A DNA stretch of 64,000 nucleotides from Galerina marginata (GCA_023014335.1 JAECYW010000039.1:124001-188000); one strand, 5' to 3'. Shown: positions 1-11,772, numbered from the stretch's first letter. The notes: generated by a model not told the origin, from the sequence alone. Numbers and translations: made by a program.

Positions 1-1043
1 GCCCCTTGTGACGCGCATAATTATCACTGTTGGCATGATACCCTGAAGCAAATTGTTAGTTTATATGGTGTAAAGTATGGATGGACATACATCTAGCATC
101 ACGATTGGACTGCTAACAGAATTGAACCACATATTTTGCAAGGTGAAAAGTATGAGCAAGATCAATTGAGAAATGACCAAGGGCATTCCTGACTCGATTA
201 GTGTCGAACTAAGCTCGGGGAGGTTCAATCTTTCTTTCCCGCTGGCTGGAGTGGCGTGCATAACCTCACGATGCACCAGTACAAGCCGAAGAATGATTAA
301 TCCCGTAACGATGCTATTCACCATGAGTGAGGTGAAAAATGATGCCACGCCCAGTGGGACAAACCAGTCGGCTACATCTGGGGCGCCTTTGATCAGAGCT
401 ATCTTCTCTCCATCCAAAGTAATGAAAGTACCTTGAATTGGGCATTAGTCGGTAAATAATGCAATTGATAAACCAGACTTGACGAACAGAATGAAGTCAA
501 AGCCAGAACTGACGGGATAATCACAAAACGTAGTTTTCTATCCCACATTTTCCAACAGCGATGGATCTTTGCACAAGAATTGGTAAAGCTGAATTTAACG
601 TTATGTTACTGTCGTACGTACCAGGGTACCTTGGGAAACAAAATTTATGCAGAAATATAACGTACTTGTAGCGAGATTCATATATAATATGAAGGTTTCA
701 ATGTTTGGATATGCCGGATGAAACTGAAGTAAATGTCAGTTTATATCCCGTCAGGATAGAAGGAATGAATGCAACCCACTAAAACCATGAACTGTTGCGT
801 GAAGTCGATGCAGACAAAGGAGGTACATAGTATAAACAATGCCAACAAAGGGTCTACAAGACGGTTTCCAGCAGATTTCTCCCGAAGATTTGAGTACAAG
901 AAAAATACCATGCAGTATATGCCTATGCAAAACCAAGGGTTAAAAACGAAAAAAAAAGATCGGAAAATGGTGGAAGCATTGCCGTAAAAGAGTCCCTCGA
1001 GAGTAGTTCCGAGAACGGCTTCGGGTGTCGTGAGGGTTGACAT
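1..1043 (-). CDS. Basidiomycete multi-span membrane protein, 3' end beyond window
   Basis: The gene reads leftwards and leaves the window at position 1. The start chosen is the ATG at 1043, giving MSTLTTPEAVLGTTLEG, typical of the N-terminus of an Agaricomycete-specific integral membrane family. Exon 1 (1043-983) joins an exon starting at 922 with a GC-AG intron (982-923), restoring a GIYCMVFFLYSN helix. Later exons carry IHRCWKMWDRKLRFVIIP (about 570-430), then a long exon (about 430-60) with several hydrophobic segments (VPLGVASFFTSLMVNSIVTG; MPLVISQLILLILF), and a piece at the left edge reading GIMPTVIIMRV. Order and hydrophobic spacing fit that family; biochemical role is unknown. Some internal exon borders (around 750-560 and 100-45) are not settled. 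The 3' end is missing. Confidence 0.7.
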
Positions 1044-1482
1044 TATTCGGTGCACGTCTACTGGAATGACTTTGCTCGACCAGCCATTTATACCGTACTG
1101 CCCGCTTCCTTGATATTCCAATTTGAATTCCCAGCAGAAATTTGAACTGAGAGCTGTGGGATAACGCCGTATTTTTTGTGAGCCCGATGATTGTGCATTT
1201 CGTCAAGTATAACTTGACGCGTGTATCTGATTTTCAGATCGGTTAGATATCTGTGACTTACAACTTGAGCCAATGCCATTCGTGTTTATAATAGACAATA
1301 TGGAAAAATCAAATCACACCGGACAGCAACCGGGATGGATGGACAAGTCACCGTGGGTATCATCAATCTTCTCAATCGTCCTCATTTTGCCTGAACTTTA
1401 AAACTGGGATAAATTTATTTCCATCACTTGATCATCTAAGATCGAAGAATCACAAATATCAAATGTCAAATTCCACTTTATT

Positions 1483-2167
1483 CTACTCGTCTTTCAAAAT
1501 CTCTCCCTCCATCAAAAATGGAACACCATCCCATTTTGCGTCATTCTGAATAGCAAAGGCCCGAACTTGTGCCCAATTTCTGCACCGATGAGTCGCCTCA
1601 AACCCTGCACGCGGTATTGTTCGATTATGTTCACCCACTGGAATCAGGGAATCGTCGGCTTTGCAGAGAATGCTTTGTCGTATGAACTGGAAGCAATGAT
1701 TATCGTGGCCTATTTTTGCCTTTAAAATCTCCGGATCAGTCTCGAGACCGTCTCTGGCGACAGTGTAAGAAAATCTTATGGCGTTTACGCAGTGGAGTTG
1801 ATGGTAGAGCGCCACTGAGAATGCGCGACCTTTTGGTCCCAGTCGTACAAAACCACGTTTGGCAGGCATAGTGTCTGCCCAGGCATCGTCGTCAATAAGT
1901 GAAAATTGACGATTCTCCTGGACAACGACGGATACTTGTTCAAAGGCCCCAGGTACCTTTTCGAGGTACGGTTCATCCTCTGAGTAGATATCACTCTCAG
2001 TCTTCAGGAGGGTAATTGTAGTTGGACGCACCATGTATACCACGATTGTCTTGAGATACAAGCTGAGTCAAAAGCCGCTGTTGATATGCCATAAGGGACA
2101 CCTCGGCGAGACCTAGAATGAGGGATAGAGTCGCCACAATCCATGCTACAACCGTTACGGACTTCAT
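1483..2167 (-). CDS. UstYa-family (DUF3328) protein, two exons, 208 aa
   Basis: Exon 1 (2167-2060) encodes a short N-terminus with one strong membrane segment (VAWIVATLSLILGLAEVSL). A 58-nt intron (2059-2002, GTATCT to AAG) joins it in phase 0 to exon 2 (2001-1483). The luminal part carries both hallmark HxxHC motifs of the UstYa family: HQLHC at about residues 103-107 and HDNHC at about 135-139, the second followed by FQFIRQSILCKADDSL. Family members are type II membrane proteins that catalyse oxidative cyclisation or related steps in fungal RiPP (ustiloxin, phomopsin, cyclochlorotine type) pathways. No precursor peptide with repeated cores and Kex2 sites was seen nearby, so the substrate is unknown. 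A second, degenerate paralogue lies just upstream on the same strand. Confidence 0.85.
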
Positions 2168-2778
2168 TATGTTCCTTCTTTCTAAAGCAAACTGGACTCT
2201 CTTTAAGCTTATATCTGTATTTAAAACCGAATCATAAATCTCACGACGCGATGATACGAGGACGCATCGGAGTTCACCAAATCGTGTATGCCTGGATATT
2301 TTGTGCCGATTTGAGGATGGTGAATTTGAAATATTTTTAATTTCTATGCTTACCGGGGATAGTCAGTCGGTTCAGGAGTTAATGTGTCTCGTTTCAGATG
2401 AGAAGACGTTGATGAAAGCTATACTCAGCATCACCGCCCTGTGCGCAGCTTCGATCAAGCTGATATACAAGGATAGAACGCAATAGGGTCTTTCAACTCC
2501 TTTCTAAAAATTTTGTCTAAATGTACGCATGTCTTTACAATCATGAATACCCGATTCATGGTTTTCAGTGATAAATCGTCGCGTATTTTTGATACTCCCT
2601 GTCTTCACAAGGTTGGAATATCCAGCGATCGTTGTCCATAGCCAGCTTAGATAGCCACTGTTATACCAAGGACCAGTGCAAAAGTGGCGAATATGTCATG
2701 GTTAATTTTCGTACTTCGAATATTCACTGAAGCGTCAACGTATTCACAGTAAATTTCTCTCCTCGATGACTAGTAACA

Positions 2779-3398
2779 TTAAACTTCCCATCTATCTACT
2801 GCCAACTCTAGTTTCCGCCAGTCCCTGCATCTATGTGCGACACCTGATCCGGACGCTCCTGGGACAATCAAGCCGTCCGACCCCATTGTAAGAATTGTGG
2901 GCTCAAGAGTGATGTCAGCATTGCACATTATATGTTGTCGAAGTTGTTCGATGCAAACTTCCGTTTCTTCATAGACTGTAGGAGCCAGCTTCGGCCTACC
3001 TGCGTGGTAGGACAGATAAGCAATCCGGATGACATTTAAGCAATGCAGTTGCTGTTGCATCGAGATGACATATGTCCCGCCAGATTGGGCGTTCAGTCGG
3101 AAAACCTTTGCTTGGAGCACTTCCCATTCTTCGTCGGATGTGATGTGGAAAAGGTCGTTTCTGAAGACAAGAACAACTTGATCGGTGTTGTCCCAAAAAA
3201 ATTCCTGTGCATTTTTAGGTGAATCTATTCGTAAGAATATCAGACTATAATGTTTGGATACTTTATATTAGACTTACCTGAGATATTGTGCCACGTAAGC
3301 GTGAGCTGAGTTTGATACAAACGCCCAAGGAGGAGAATGGTTGTAAAGGCCGAGATCACAAACATAGCTGCAATAGCAGCAGTTGGGAAGCGTTTCAT
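2779..3398 (-). CDS. UstYa-like (DUF3328) paralogue with degenerate HxxHC motifs, 188 aa
   Basis: Exon 1 (3398-3278) gives MKRFPTAAIAAMFVISAFTT, a membrane anchor. A 53-nt intron (3277-3225, GTAAGT to TAG) in phase 1 leads to exon 2 (3224-2779), which opens DSPKNAQEFFWDNTDQVV. The core aligns with the neighbouring UstYa protein, including the C-terminal AHRCRDW, matching its THRCRNW. The first motif reads QQLHC and the second region reads EETEVC-IEQLRQHIMCNADITLEP, so the first His of motif 1 and both His of motif 2 are lost while the cysteines remain. The reading frame is open and splice sites are canonical, so this is probably a translated but catalytically altered member, perhaps a partner subunit. 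Same strand as and upstream of the 208-aa gene. Confidence 0.8.
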
Positions 3399-3926
3399 GT
3401 TTGATGGGGTACTCTATCTCGAAGTTGAATTTCAGTCCAGCAGGTCAAACTTTGAGAGATATAACGGACGGTAGGGTGATGAAATTGACCTCTTTATCAT
3501 CCATTTGGCAGATCTTTCTGGCATATTCTAGACACCAGTTATCTGACAGAAACCGGACCGATAATAATTCATTCGTCCATCGGTCCAAGCAATTAATTTA
3601 TGGTGGCTATAGCGCCCACAGCTTCTATCCCCATTTGGGTGAGTGTCAAAACTGGGCGATGTGTCAGTGATTTTTCTTTCCATCATACTTCTGGATATTC
3701 TCGGTTGTATGACTGATCTCTTCATTAAACTAGCTTATACATCTGTCTTGTCCAAACGAAAAGGTTAGATTGCTATTCCGGTCACACCTGGCCCTCCAGC
3801 TGATCAAGTCGCTTCTATACCTAACAATTACTTGATTGCCAATATGTGAATATCAGATTAGGATAAGGAGGATAGTCAATTGCTTAAATATTGGGGGTGG
3901 GGCTCTCACTAAATCCATCGAACCAA

Positions 3927-4185
3927 ATGCCCAAAGGATATCAGAAGGTTGATCAGGACGACGAAAACCACAAGACTTCGTTGGCACAGTCGGCCGAATT
4001 TACCATAAGCAAGAGAATTATTCTCTGCTTCCTTGCTCTTACGCTCTTCAACATGGTATTAGCTGGCGCAGCCATACACTACTCACTGCAATTGACCCAG
4101 TCGTTGCAGAAGTATGCAGAGAAGGACCTTGCATCCCTCCGTCGCATAGATCCATTCAACGGAGAATATGTCTCCTTGTCTTCCA
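3927..4185 (+). CDS. N-terminal fragment, UstYa-like membrane protein (probably broken)
   Basis: An ATG at 3927 opens MPKGYQKVDQDDENH, then one hydrophobic segment (IILCFLALTLFNMVLAGAA) and a soluble stretch to about residue 86, where a GTAAGAG donor occurs at 4186. The layout (short polar N-terminus, one membrane helix, luminal linker) resembles exon 1 of UstYa-type proteins, and it sits divergently next to two such genes. No following exon with an HxxHC motif could be found up to 4.7 kb. I read it as a remnant or the start of a gene whose 3' part is lost. The family assignment is an inference from context. Confidence 0.4.
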
Positions 4186-4249
4186 GTAAGAGCTTCACAT
4201 TTATGGTATTTTCAAATTACTTGAGATACTTCAGATGAATATTGATTGA

Positions 4250-6240
4250 CTTCTTATTACATTGCGGGAGGGCCCAGCAAGACGGAAAGAATGCAGGTGA
4301 CTATCTCGCAGCCTCATACAATGATTGACCTCATCCCCGCTTTTGTACTTTTAAGGATTTAAATTCCCAATCGAGCATTAGGGTTAACGCTTGTATCGGT
4401 TAATAGCTTCTATTCTGTGTGATATTGCATCAATTTAATTTGCTGAAGACCAACTCGGTGGAGCTTGACTGGAAGCACGCCTCAATTTCCGACGTGCAAT
4501 GTAAAGGGTATGACGCCGAAAGTACTAGACCCAGAAGTGAAGGTTAAATTTTGGAAAGACCATTGCAATACTGCTCGACATCTAAAAAAACAGCCACACC
4601 ACGCCGAGGCGGGGAGAGCAGGTCATGAGAAGGCACCAAACTTAACACATGAATCACACAGACCGTCATGAAAAATCTTTCGGTTTAGATAACGTCCAGT
4701 AAATCTGAATTACTCTCAAACAACTGGTAACCGATGAACGGATTCTTGATTGAGTTATATAAAATGAGCTGCGGAATGAGGAGATGGATCAGCGCTTTCT
4801 TTGGCAGATGAGGGAGAGCAGACTGTATTTTTGCAATATATATGCCATAGATCAATAGGCCGTCGTGTTAATTGCCATATCGCTTACTTTCACTTTGAAC
4901 CCAACAAAGATCATTTTACCCGCTGGCTGGAAAGCTCAAAATTAGGTCAAAAATTAGATGGAATATCGTTCCAAGGACATCACAACACGCCTCGTGCATC
5001 ACCGCAGAACCCCAAGGAACGTTAAAAAGCCCCATACCGTCTTGAGAGTCATCTAAATATCTCCGATTAAAAGTACTAGTACAGAATTACAATGCCAAAT
5101 TTGTAAATTTAAAGCGCTCAACCATTCCTTCGGGATCTCCGTGAGTAACGGTATGTCGTAGACCAAGTGAATGTGAGTAAATGTACACCTTGAGGCCAAT
5201 CATTTGATCCCCCTTGACGATGAGTGCTATTCATGTTATCGCGATGATAGGGGGGATTACAGTGCTCACAGCATCGCGATTTTATTCGGCGCGAGTTATT
5301 GTTGTCAAGATCGATAAGCCGCTCATGGTTGGAAAAAACTCGCAGTCTGTCCATCGGTCAAGTAATTAAGATAGCGGGCTAAGTTCTGCCCCCGCTTCTC
5401 ACCCCTAAGGTCAGCATTTACGTTCAAGTGATGTGATATTAGGGTATTCGAGAAAACTTGCTGATATGGCACACGTCCAACGTTTGAAATGACTGTCTTT
5501 GGCCATGTCCCGTGACAGTCGTGGCAACATACCCAGGCTGCTGAACACTTTGTGAAGGCGGTGAAGTTTCCTGGCCTACACTGCGGGCAATTGCCTATTT
5601 GTTTCATGATCAAAATGTAAATAAATTGTAACTAGATGATTGGTCTTTCAACACATAATTCAATGTTGAAATTGTGAATATATATATATTTTTTTTTTCA
5701 AACTTAACGAACTTTTTTCCGACGCAAAATTGTGGACTGATTTGAGATAACCTCGAATTTTTAACGACGTAAGGAAGGCTAATAAAGTGAGAATATGATC
5801 TCAAAATAACCTCGTAACAAATTGCCCATAGATCGTGGTATAATTCCGAATATTTCCAGTCATCCAATCGGCAAGATCTACAGGAGATTAAAAGGTGGAC
5901 AAATTTGAAACTTCCCCAGATGATAAGTATCTTAATATGTTCAAAGAAAACATTGAACGGATCACGTTACCTAGGCATTTGATAGTCATCCCGCTAAACT
6001 TAGTCTCAAATTTCAATGAGCAAGAATGCTAGGATTTAAAATAATTCGACTGCCATGCGCGCTCTTAGCTAGTTCTTGCGCATGCGCTGAATTCTCGTGA
6101 AGTACTAGTCTAAATCTAATGGTGCCCACAAAGTAAATCGTCACCGGCACGCTCGTCGGCGCTGCTAGCGATCTGGGAAACACCAACGTGAGCAGGCGGA
6201 TAAAAGCATGGAGGTAAGAAATGAGGACAATGAGCAGGCG
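4250..6240. other. Gene-poor stretch, nothing firmly coding
   Basis: AT-rich with many stops on both strands. Two short open stretches were weighed. One on the plus strand near 4465-4671 has no signal or motif. One on the minus strand at 5323-5613 has a Cys-rich start (CPQC ... CSAAWVCCHDC) that could suggest zinc binding, but it lacks splice context or a paralogue in the window. Neither is called a gene. Confidence 0.4.
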
Positions 6241-6639
6241 GAGTATGGTCCTGTATAGAGAGGGGGGGGGCCGATGAGCGACTTATGGCGCAGACAGGGG
6301 AGACGAAGAGGAGGAAGAAATGAAATGGAAGGTCAGTGTGCTTTCGCCCGAGCCGCGGGTGCGTCGCGGGGCGGGAGGGAAGGGAGAAGACGTCGATGGA
6401 GGAGGTGCGCGGGGGTGGGAGGCATTCAGGAATGTTGCTTGGTTTTTACCTTGCCTTCAGGCATGGGCGACGCAAGCGAGACGTTTTGCTGGATCGTTTT
6501 CGTCTAGACGCAGGTACGTGTCTTCGTCGTCTTCTTAGGTCTCTTGCTTTGGTGTTGTAACTTGCCGCCCACTGTCACTGGTCGCAGTGCTGTGTAATGT
6601 AGGCGTGGTGTAAAAAATGCGACATGGAAGGATGGCGGC

Positions 6640-6985
6640 GTCGGAGGCGAAAGGTGCAAGAGCAGCGGCGGCCATGGCTGGTGGTCGCAGATGGAGCTGT
6701 GGGTAGGCAATCAGCGGATGAAGGGTGAGGAGAGGAGATATGTCAAACGAGTCGAATTACGACTCGTTCGCGACGCACAGTGCGGATATCCCTCTCCATG
6801 AATCCCCCTCGTCCTGTTTGCCGTTGGGGTGGGGCGACGCAGAGGGCAGCGGCGGTCAGGGCTGGTGGTCGTGGATGGCGATGTGGATGGGCGGTCAGCG
6901 GATGAAGGGGTGAGGAAAGGAGATAAGCAAAACAAGTCGAATTAGGACTCGTTTCGCGACGCACCGCGCTGGTTTCCTACTCCAG
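6640..6985 (+). repeat. Imperfect tandem duplication in a GC-rich island
   Basis: Two units of about 185 bp are recognisable (about 6660-6785 and about 6846-6970). Both contain a run close to GCAGCGGCGG, then GGCTGGTGGTCG, then CAGCGGATGAAGGG, then GAGTCGAATTA/GGACTCGTT and CGCGACGCAC. The first unit carries a perfect 9-bp inverted repeat with a 5-base spacer at 6746-6768 (AACGAGTCG / CGACTCGTT); the second has lost perfect symmetry. The surrounding 6.2-7.0 kb is purine-skewed and GC-rich compared with its flanks, and its open frames are compositional only. Confidence 0.7.
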
Positions 6986-7967
6986 GGTCTCGTCTCGTCA
7001 TCCTTTTGCCTACCCAAAAGCTTCGGGGCGTTGGCCCACAGCGCTCAATCTGAGGGGCTCGCAACGCGGCACAAGACGTTTGTGCGGTATAAAACCTAAT
7101 AGGATGAATAATCAGCAATAAAATGGGATTAAATTATAAACACTTAAAAAAATGCTGAGGTACCGGTCTTGAGATCTAGAGGAGGAAATGGGTAAGGAAA
7201 GAGTGGAAGGCGGTCGATGGTTTGTCGATGGTGGACATAGCCAAAGGCAACACTTTGGCAAGATCAATAGCTGCTGATCCGACCTTTTGGCGTTTTCGGC
7301 ATCTTTAACGGCCCGGCGAGCATGCTAGAAAATTAAGCTCGTCGACCCAGTGCTCTAGAGGATGGTAGAGAGCTCTTTACACGCAGGCTGCGACTATCGT
7401 CAAGTCCGAATCACTACAGCTTAATAGGGTAGAAAACTCTGAATTACAAAAGCATAACATGGCGATTCTTACTTCAAGTGAACGACAACCCAGTTGAAAT
7501 AAAATCCAGGAAATGCATGCATTGGGTCAGAACCGTCATAGAATAATTATGCTTTAAGACCTGTAGATATTCCATTTAAACTATTTCTCTGAATGAAAAC
7601 ACCGTCATTAAATATCCAATCTGAAATCAGCGCCTAAAATCAACACCAGGAAGGAACTCGAGATATTTTGAGGCAGGTGTTCTCGTCGGTACTTCCCCAA
7701 AATACTCTCACTCGTTCTGTCTAAACATAAACAAAGAGGGAAAAGGCCTTGATGCTTCTCGCTTGTCCTCTTCAATTTTAATTTCCAGGTGTCCCCAAAC
7801 CATCAAACAGTCGAAAAACTCTACATCTCGTTTGTCATTCTATTCAGAATTGACTTCGCAAAGACCGCGTTAGCATCGGAGGTGAAACCAGGTAGATGAA
7901 TACCGACGGGCCCTGGAAAATTTGCGTGGCAGGTTGCGTGCTTGTGCAAGCTAGCGTATGAGTTGAG
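6986..7967. other. Intergenic, no gene recognised
   Basis: AT-rich sequence with frequent stops in all frames. No paralogue elsewhere in the window and no splice-linked exons were recognised. It ends at the left copy of an inverted repeat pair. Confidence 0.4.
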
Positions 7968-8114
7968 CTAGCGCTGCGCACGACTAGTACTTGCACTAAC
8001 TAGCGCAAACATCAGCGCAGATCGCTCCGACTTAATTAAGGTCATAGACAATAAGGAATTTAATTCAAATTTGGGACTTATGTTTAAAACAAGCGTATAT
8101 ACTCGAGTACTAGG
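7968..8114 (+). repeat. Left arm of a 145-bp inverted repeat pair
   Basis: The sequence beginning TTGAGCTAGCGCTGCGCACG and ending near ACTCGAGTA is found as reverse complement at 12198-12341, with only scattered substitutions and one short insertion (ACTAG/TACT region). The outer end is rich in GCTAGC and TGCGC words. The two arms point inwards around about 4.1 kb, as terminal repeats of an element would, but no obvious target-site duplication flanks them. They could also be two independent copies of a small element. Confidence 0.8.
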
Positions 8115-8958
8115 TTTTCCCCGCTTTCCCGCCTTTCTTTCCAAGTGGGCGTGGCTTTGGGCGAGGACGCGAATCAATGAGAGCAACTTTAACCGGGGCA
8201 AAGACATAATCTAAAATAAAACATATCGTGTACAGCACTTTGCTATAGTAGTCACACCCGTTTATTAAAATCGCACCACACTCATTCTAGCGGCAATGTC
8301 TGTAATTAGTAGTACCAGTGAACGCTTCCAGTGTATGTGAACCATCTCCAGGGAGTTGTTCCTGCGAACATTAAGGCTTCCCCTGCTGGTTCATAACCAC
8401 ATCTGCCTAAGATAGATTCTACTCACCATCTGCTAGTATTTCTCCCTCTTTGTACACACGTACCTACGCCTACATGGATCCACATCTCACCGATATGGCT
8501 GTAGACCGTGAACCGAAACCGATTACGCCTATAAGTTAGTCATCGTTGCTTTATTTCTAGGTAAGCCGTGAGATCTCTTTCAATGTAAGCGTTAGCTACC
8601 TTCTGGTCCCGCACCGGGCAGGCCACGTTTCGTCGACCGTATATCGTCAATATGTTACAGTGAGCATCATTATTTAGAGCACCGCGTTGAATAATCATGA
8701 TGAAATAACACCACGTGGATTTGTTCAAGCTATTTTTAGATACACCGGCGTTAGTTTTTTGGCGCCTGTAATTTTAGAATAACTAGTTGATTTAGGTGAA
8801 TAACAGGGTGATATGGTTTTCAAGTAATCAATTTTGGTATATCTTTAATAGTATTGAGAGACTTATTGAACCATTGAAGTCAATAACGTTCTCGCCTAAT
8901 CCGTCACTCACAACTCATCCACCAACAACGACTACGCCTTTCCAATCCAACTCCTCCC
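8115..8958. other. Intergenic within the inverted repeat pair
   Basis: No supported gene. Short open frames here have no motifs, no splice partners and no copies elsewhere. Confidence 0.4.
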
Positions 8959-9443
8959 ATGATGCAATCCGACTCTTCCCTCCCTGAAATGGATTACACG
9001 CTCGCATGGCTGGATACCTGCTATCCAGATGGACACGGTCGGGGTCAAATGGAGCTCATTGTTCAGCGCGCTATGGCGTTTTTATGGGACGATTTGGTCG
9101 ACACTTATGGCTGGAACGCCGTACAGAATTCAACCGTGGTCGTTTGGTGAGCATTTCCGTTAGCTTTTTGAGTCTCGCTCACCCGTATGCAGCTCCGATT
9201 TCCATCCGTCGGATACAGCGAGAAAAGGCCACCACCACTGGACGGCCCGACTACATCGACCCGATGGGTACTACCTTGGGGGCATGCACATATACCACCC
9301 TTTGAACCCGAACGACACGCCAGAATTCCAGGATAGGAAGTTGGACAGGAAGAAATCCCCCTGGGTACAAAGGGGATTGGCTCATGTCATCGGAAGGTTG
9401 AGGCGTACGGACGGAACAGAGGATGCCCTAAGGAATACGCCCG
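8959..9443 (+). CDS. Unknown protein with HHHW and YHPLNP motifs, 5' two exons
   Basis: Exon 1 (8959-9146; an in-frame ATG also at 8989) encodes MDYTLAWLDTCYPDGHGRGQ and MAFLWDDLVDTYGWNAVQN. A 46-nt intron (9147-9192, GTGAGC to CAG) joins in phase 2 to exon 2 (9193-9443) reading KGHHHWTARLHRPDGYYLGG, then MHIYHPLNPNDTPEFQDR and KKSPWVQRGLAHV. A donor GTATGTT follows at 9444; later exons were not resolved. A broken second copy of exon 2 lies at about 12643-12965, so the coding frame has been under enough constraint for protein similarity to exceed that of the flanks. I do not recognise the family. Confidence 0.5.
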
Positions 9444-9869
9444 GTATGTTAATACCTTTTTATTTGATTCTTTGAGTTCTTAAGAGTTTGAAGTTTCTAT
9501 TTTCACTGAGGAGCCGAAAGGATTACAGATGTAGTGGTACTTGAAGTTAGATCTTGGTAGAAAGTCATTGGAGACTTGCTGAATTTATGGGATGGATTTC
9601 GTCGTTTAATGTATGATATGTTCTATAGGTGTACTTCTCCTCTTGTTAGCCTGCTTCGCCTACGAGATAATCTTTTTTTTGGCTGTATGGAGAACACAGT
9701 CGGCGTACTTTGTAGGAAAAGATTTTTTCCTTCGACAATCTTAATGGCGCAGAACCGTATATCATAGAATAGCCGTTCCCTCTCTTCCTGAGCAGTATAC
9801 GTAGTTCCTGGATATTTAATTTCAAATAAAGGATATTGGGGACGCTCTCCTCGCCTAATGGAGTGGAAA

Positions 9870-10215
9870 TTTGGTAGTTTGATCTGTCGCGTGTGTTACG
9901 TCGGATTCTGGATTTTAAAAGACTTTGACTTAATGGGATCTCTGTCTGTGGCGGGGATAGGAGGATCATCGGCATTTCAAATTTCTTTTCCAATGGCGCT
10001 GCGAAACCAAACCCTGAACAGCTGCCATATTAATAGTGTGGATGGACAATCCTTCAAGGTCGCGGCTCTAGATTCTTGGTACAACCCCAATCAAACTGTT
10101 ACACTGCCGCGGCCGAACTATTTTGACGGGCCCGGGGGTGCAAAATTCAATGCACGTTGTTTGAATCTTGACAATGATTTTGCAAAGGGCAAAATTCAAT
10201 CAGTACTTTACATTT
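9870..10215 (+). CDS. Possible exon of an unknown protein
   Basis: An open stretch reads FQISFPMALRNQTLNSCHIN, then SFKVAALDSWYNPNQTVTLP and YFDGPGGAKFNARCLN. The composition is protein-like (balanced, Asn- and aromatic-rich, two Cys, sequons NQT), suggesting an extracellular beta-rich segment. Downstream at 10300-10620 the frame shifts to a Glu/Gly/Val-rich region that looks compositional. It could be the continuation of the gene at 8959 or a separate one. No splice-phase chain could be proven. Confidence 0.25.
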
Positions 10216-10920
10216 TCCCTCAGGCAAAAGCGACAGCTCCGACGAAAGTGAAGCTCTCCCTGCGCGACTTCGTACCCAGAAGAAGAAATGACGCGAGGAG
10301 ATGGATCTGTCGAAGAGCGTGCAGGCTTCGCCGCTCGGCGTCAGCTCGGCTTTGGGGACGGACAGCGAGGGTGAAGGAGATGTGGAGGTCGGTGGGAGGT
10401 TGACGGGTGTTGGTTCTAGCGCTGATGGGGTTTCGGATGAGGGGAAGGAGAAGGTTGGGGCGGGTAAAGAAGTGGTCGACGAAGTGCAGGAAGAAGGGAA
10501 AATGAAGGAGAGGGACGGGATGGAGGTCATCGGGTTCTCGACCAGCGTCGGTTCCCATACCTCGCTTGTCAAGGGCGAAGGGACGGACGGGAAATGGCAC
10601 CACCAGCACCAGCACTGCTAGCGCCAGCTCCAGCGGCAATACAGCATCGCCCACTCATCGCATCACACTTTTGGAACCCATTCACAACCTGACGATCATG
10701 CATCAAGCATTTCACGACCTTTCGCCCAGTATGCTTGCCTGTTATGGTGACGATTTGAGACTGCCAGGTCCACGCCCGCCCAAGCGTCTGTGACTCAATC
10801 CTAGTCAACAAGTCTCCCGCGACCTTAGCCCCCTGTTGTTTTACAACTGCGGCACCACCAATTTGTGACCCTAGGCCAACGCATGCAAGGAATGTCAGGC
10901 GGACCAGCGAGCCAGCTTGC

Positions 10921-10962
10921 ATACTTGAGTAGCGTCTGTTAATACTTGAGTAGTGTCTGTTA
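10921..10962 (+). repeat. 21-bp tandem pair
   Basis: The unit ATACTTGAGTAGCGTCTGTTA is followed directly by the same 21 bases with one C-to-T change. Confidence 0.8.
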
Positions 10963-11540
10963 AATAAAACCAACAATGAATAGAGGCTATGCCTTCCATC
11001 CTGCTGATTGCGATTTCGTTCACCCTTGTGTGAAATTGAGGAAATCGCTTCCTCCATTTCACACACTCACTCGCTTTGACATCTCACTTCAGCGCTTCAG
11101 CTTCAAGCTTCAGCACTCACCCAATCCAACCTGACGTAGGCCTGTAAAAACATTGGCAAGTATCTTTTTCTCATGTTCAATTTCAACTATTTACCCTAAG
11201 ATATATATAACATCGTTGGCGGGTCTTTTTCTTTCTTAATTTCTACTTTCTACTCCAACTAAGAAGATTTAAGCACACACCCAGCTACCCTCAACGGCGC
11301 CATGACGATGAGCACATTGAGGTCGGCGACTGGAATGTTGGTTTGTTCGGCAGCTGTAAACTTGGCGTGATAGTCTTCCCGACGCAGAGACGCTCCTTGT
11401 CGTCGAGAACGGCTCAGAAAGTGGTACCAGGCAATGATGCGAGGGCAAACACAGGGGCAGTCAACGTTGACGACGGAAGCCAGAGGCCCAATTGAACATT
11501 CACGTGATTGACGGTCCCCCGCGCCTCAGCAGGCTCGAGC

Positions 11541-11772
11541 CGATGAAATTGTTTCTGTGAACTGGCGCACAGCGCTAGTTCGTGTGAACCTGCGAATCGA
11601 TGAAAATGTGATTGTTTCTGTGTGAGATTGCAACCTGGCGTCCAGCGCTAGTTCGTGTGAACTCGCGAGCCGATGAAATTGTTTCTGTGAACTGGCGCAC
11701 AACGCTAGTTCGTGTGAACTCGCGAGACGATGAAAATATGATTGCGTCTGTGAACTGGCAAAAATGTGATTG
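11541..11772 (+). repeat. Minisatellite with alternating 57- and 73-bp units
   Basis: Unit A (11541-11597, 57 bp) is followed by unit B (11598-11670, 73 bp), A' (11671-11727, 57 bp) and a truncated B' (11728 to about 11772). All start CGATGAAA and share TTTCTGTGAACTGGC and the segment CGCTAGTTCGTGTGAAC. B units differ by an inserted ATGTGATT-type segment, so the array has a higher-order period of about 130 bp. No protein is inferred from it. Confidence 0.85.

Noticed and set aside
5323..5613. Minus-strand open frame with CPQC and CCHDC, possibly zinc-binding
   Set aside because: No homologue recalled, no splice support, no copy elsewhere in the window; Cys spacing does not match a known finger.
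3400..6000. RiPP precursor gene next to the UstYa genes
   Set aside because: No repeated core peptides with KR/KK cleavage sites in any frame in this stretch.
6274..6964. Overlapping Arg/Gly- and Pro/Ser-rich open frames on both strands
   Set aside because: They arise from GC-rich low-complexity sequence and are open on both strands at once.
10147..11066. Long minus-strand open frames opposite 10.2-11.0 kb
   Set aside because: Compositional mirror of a Glu/Gly/Val-rich plus-strand region; no introns or motifs.
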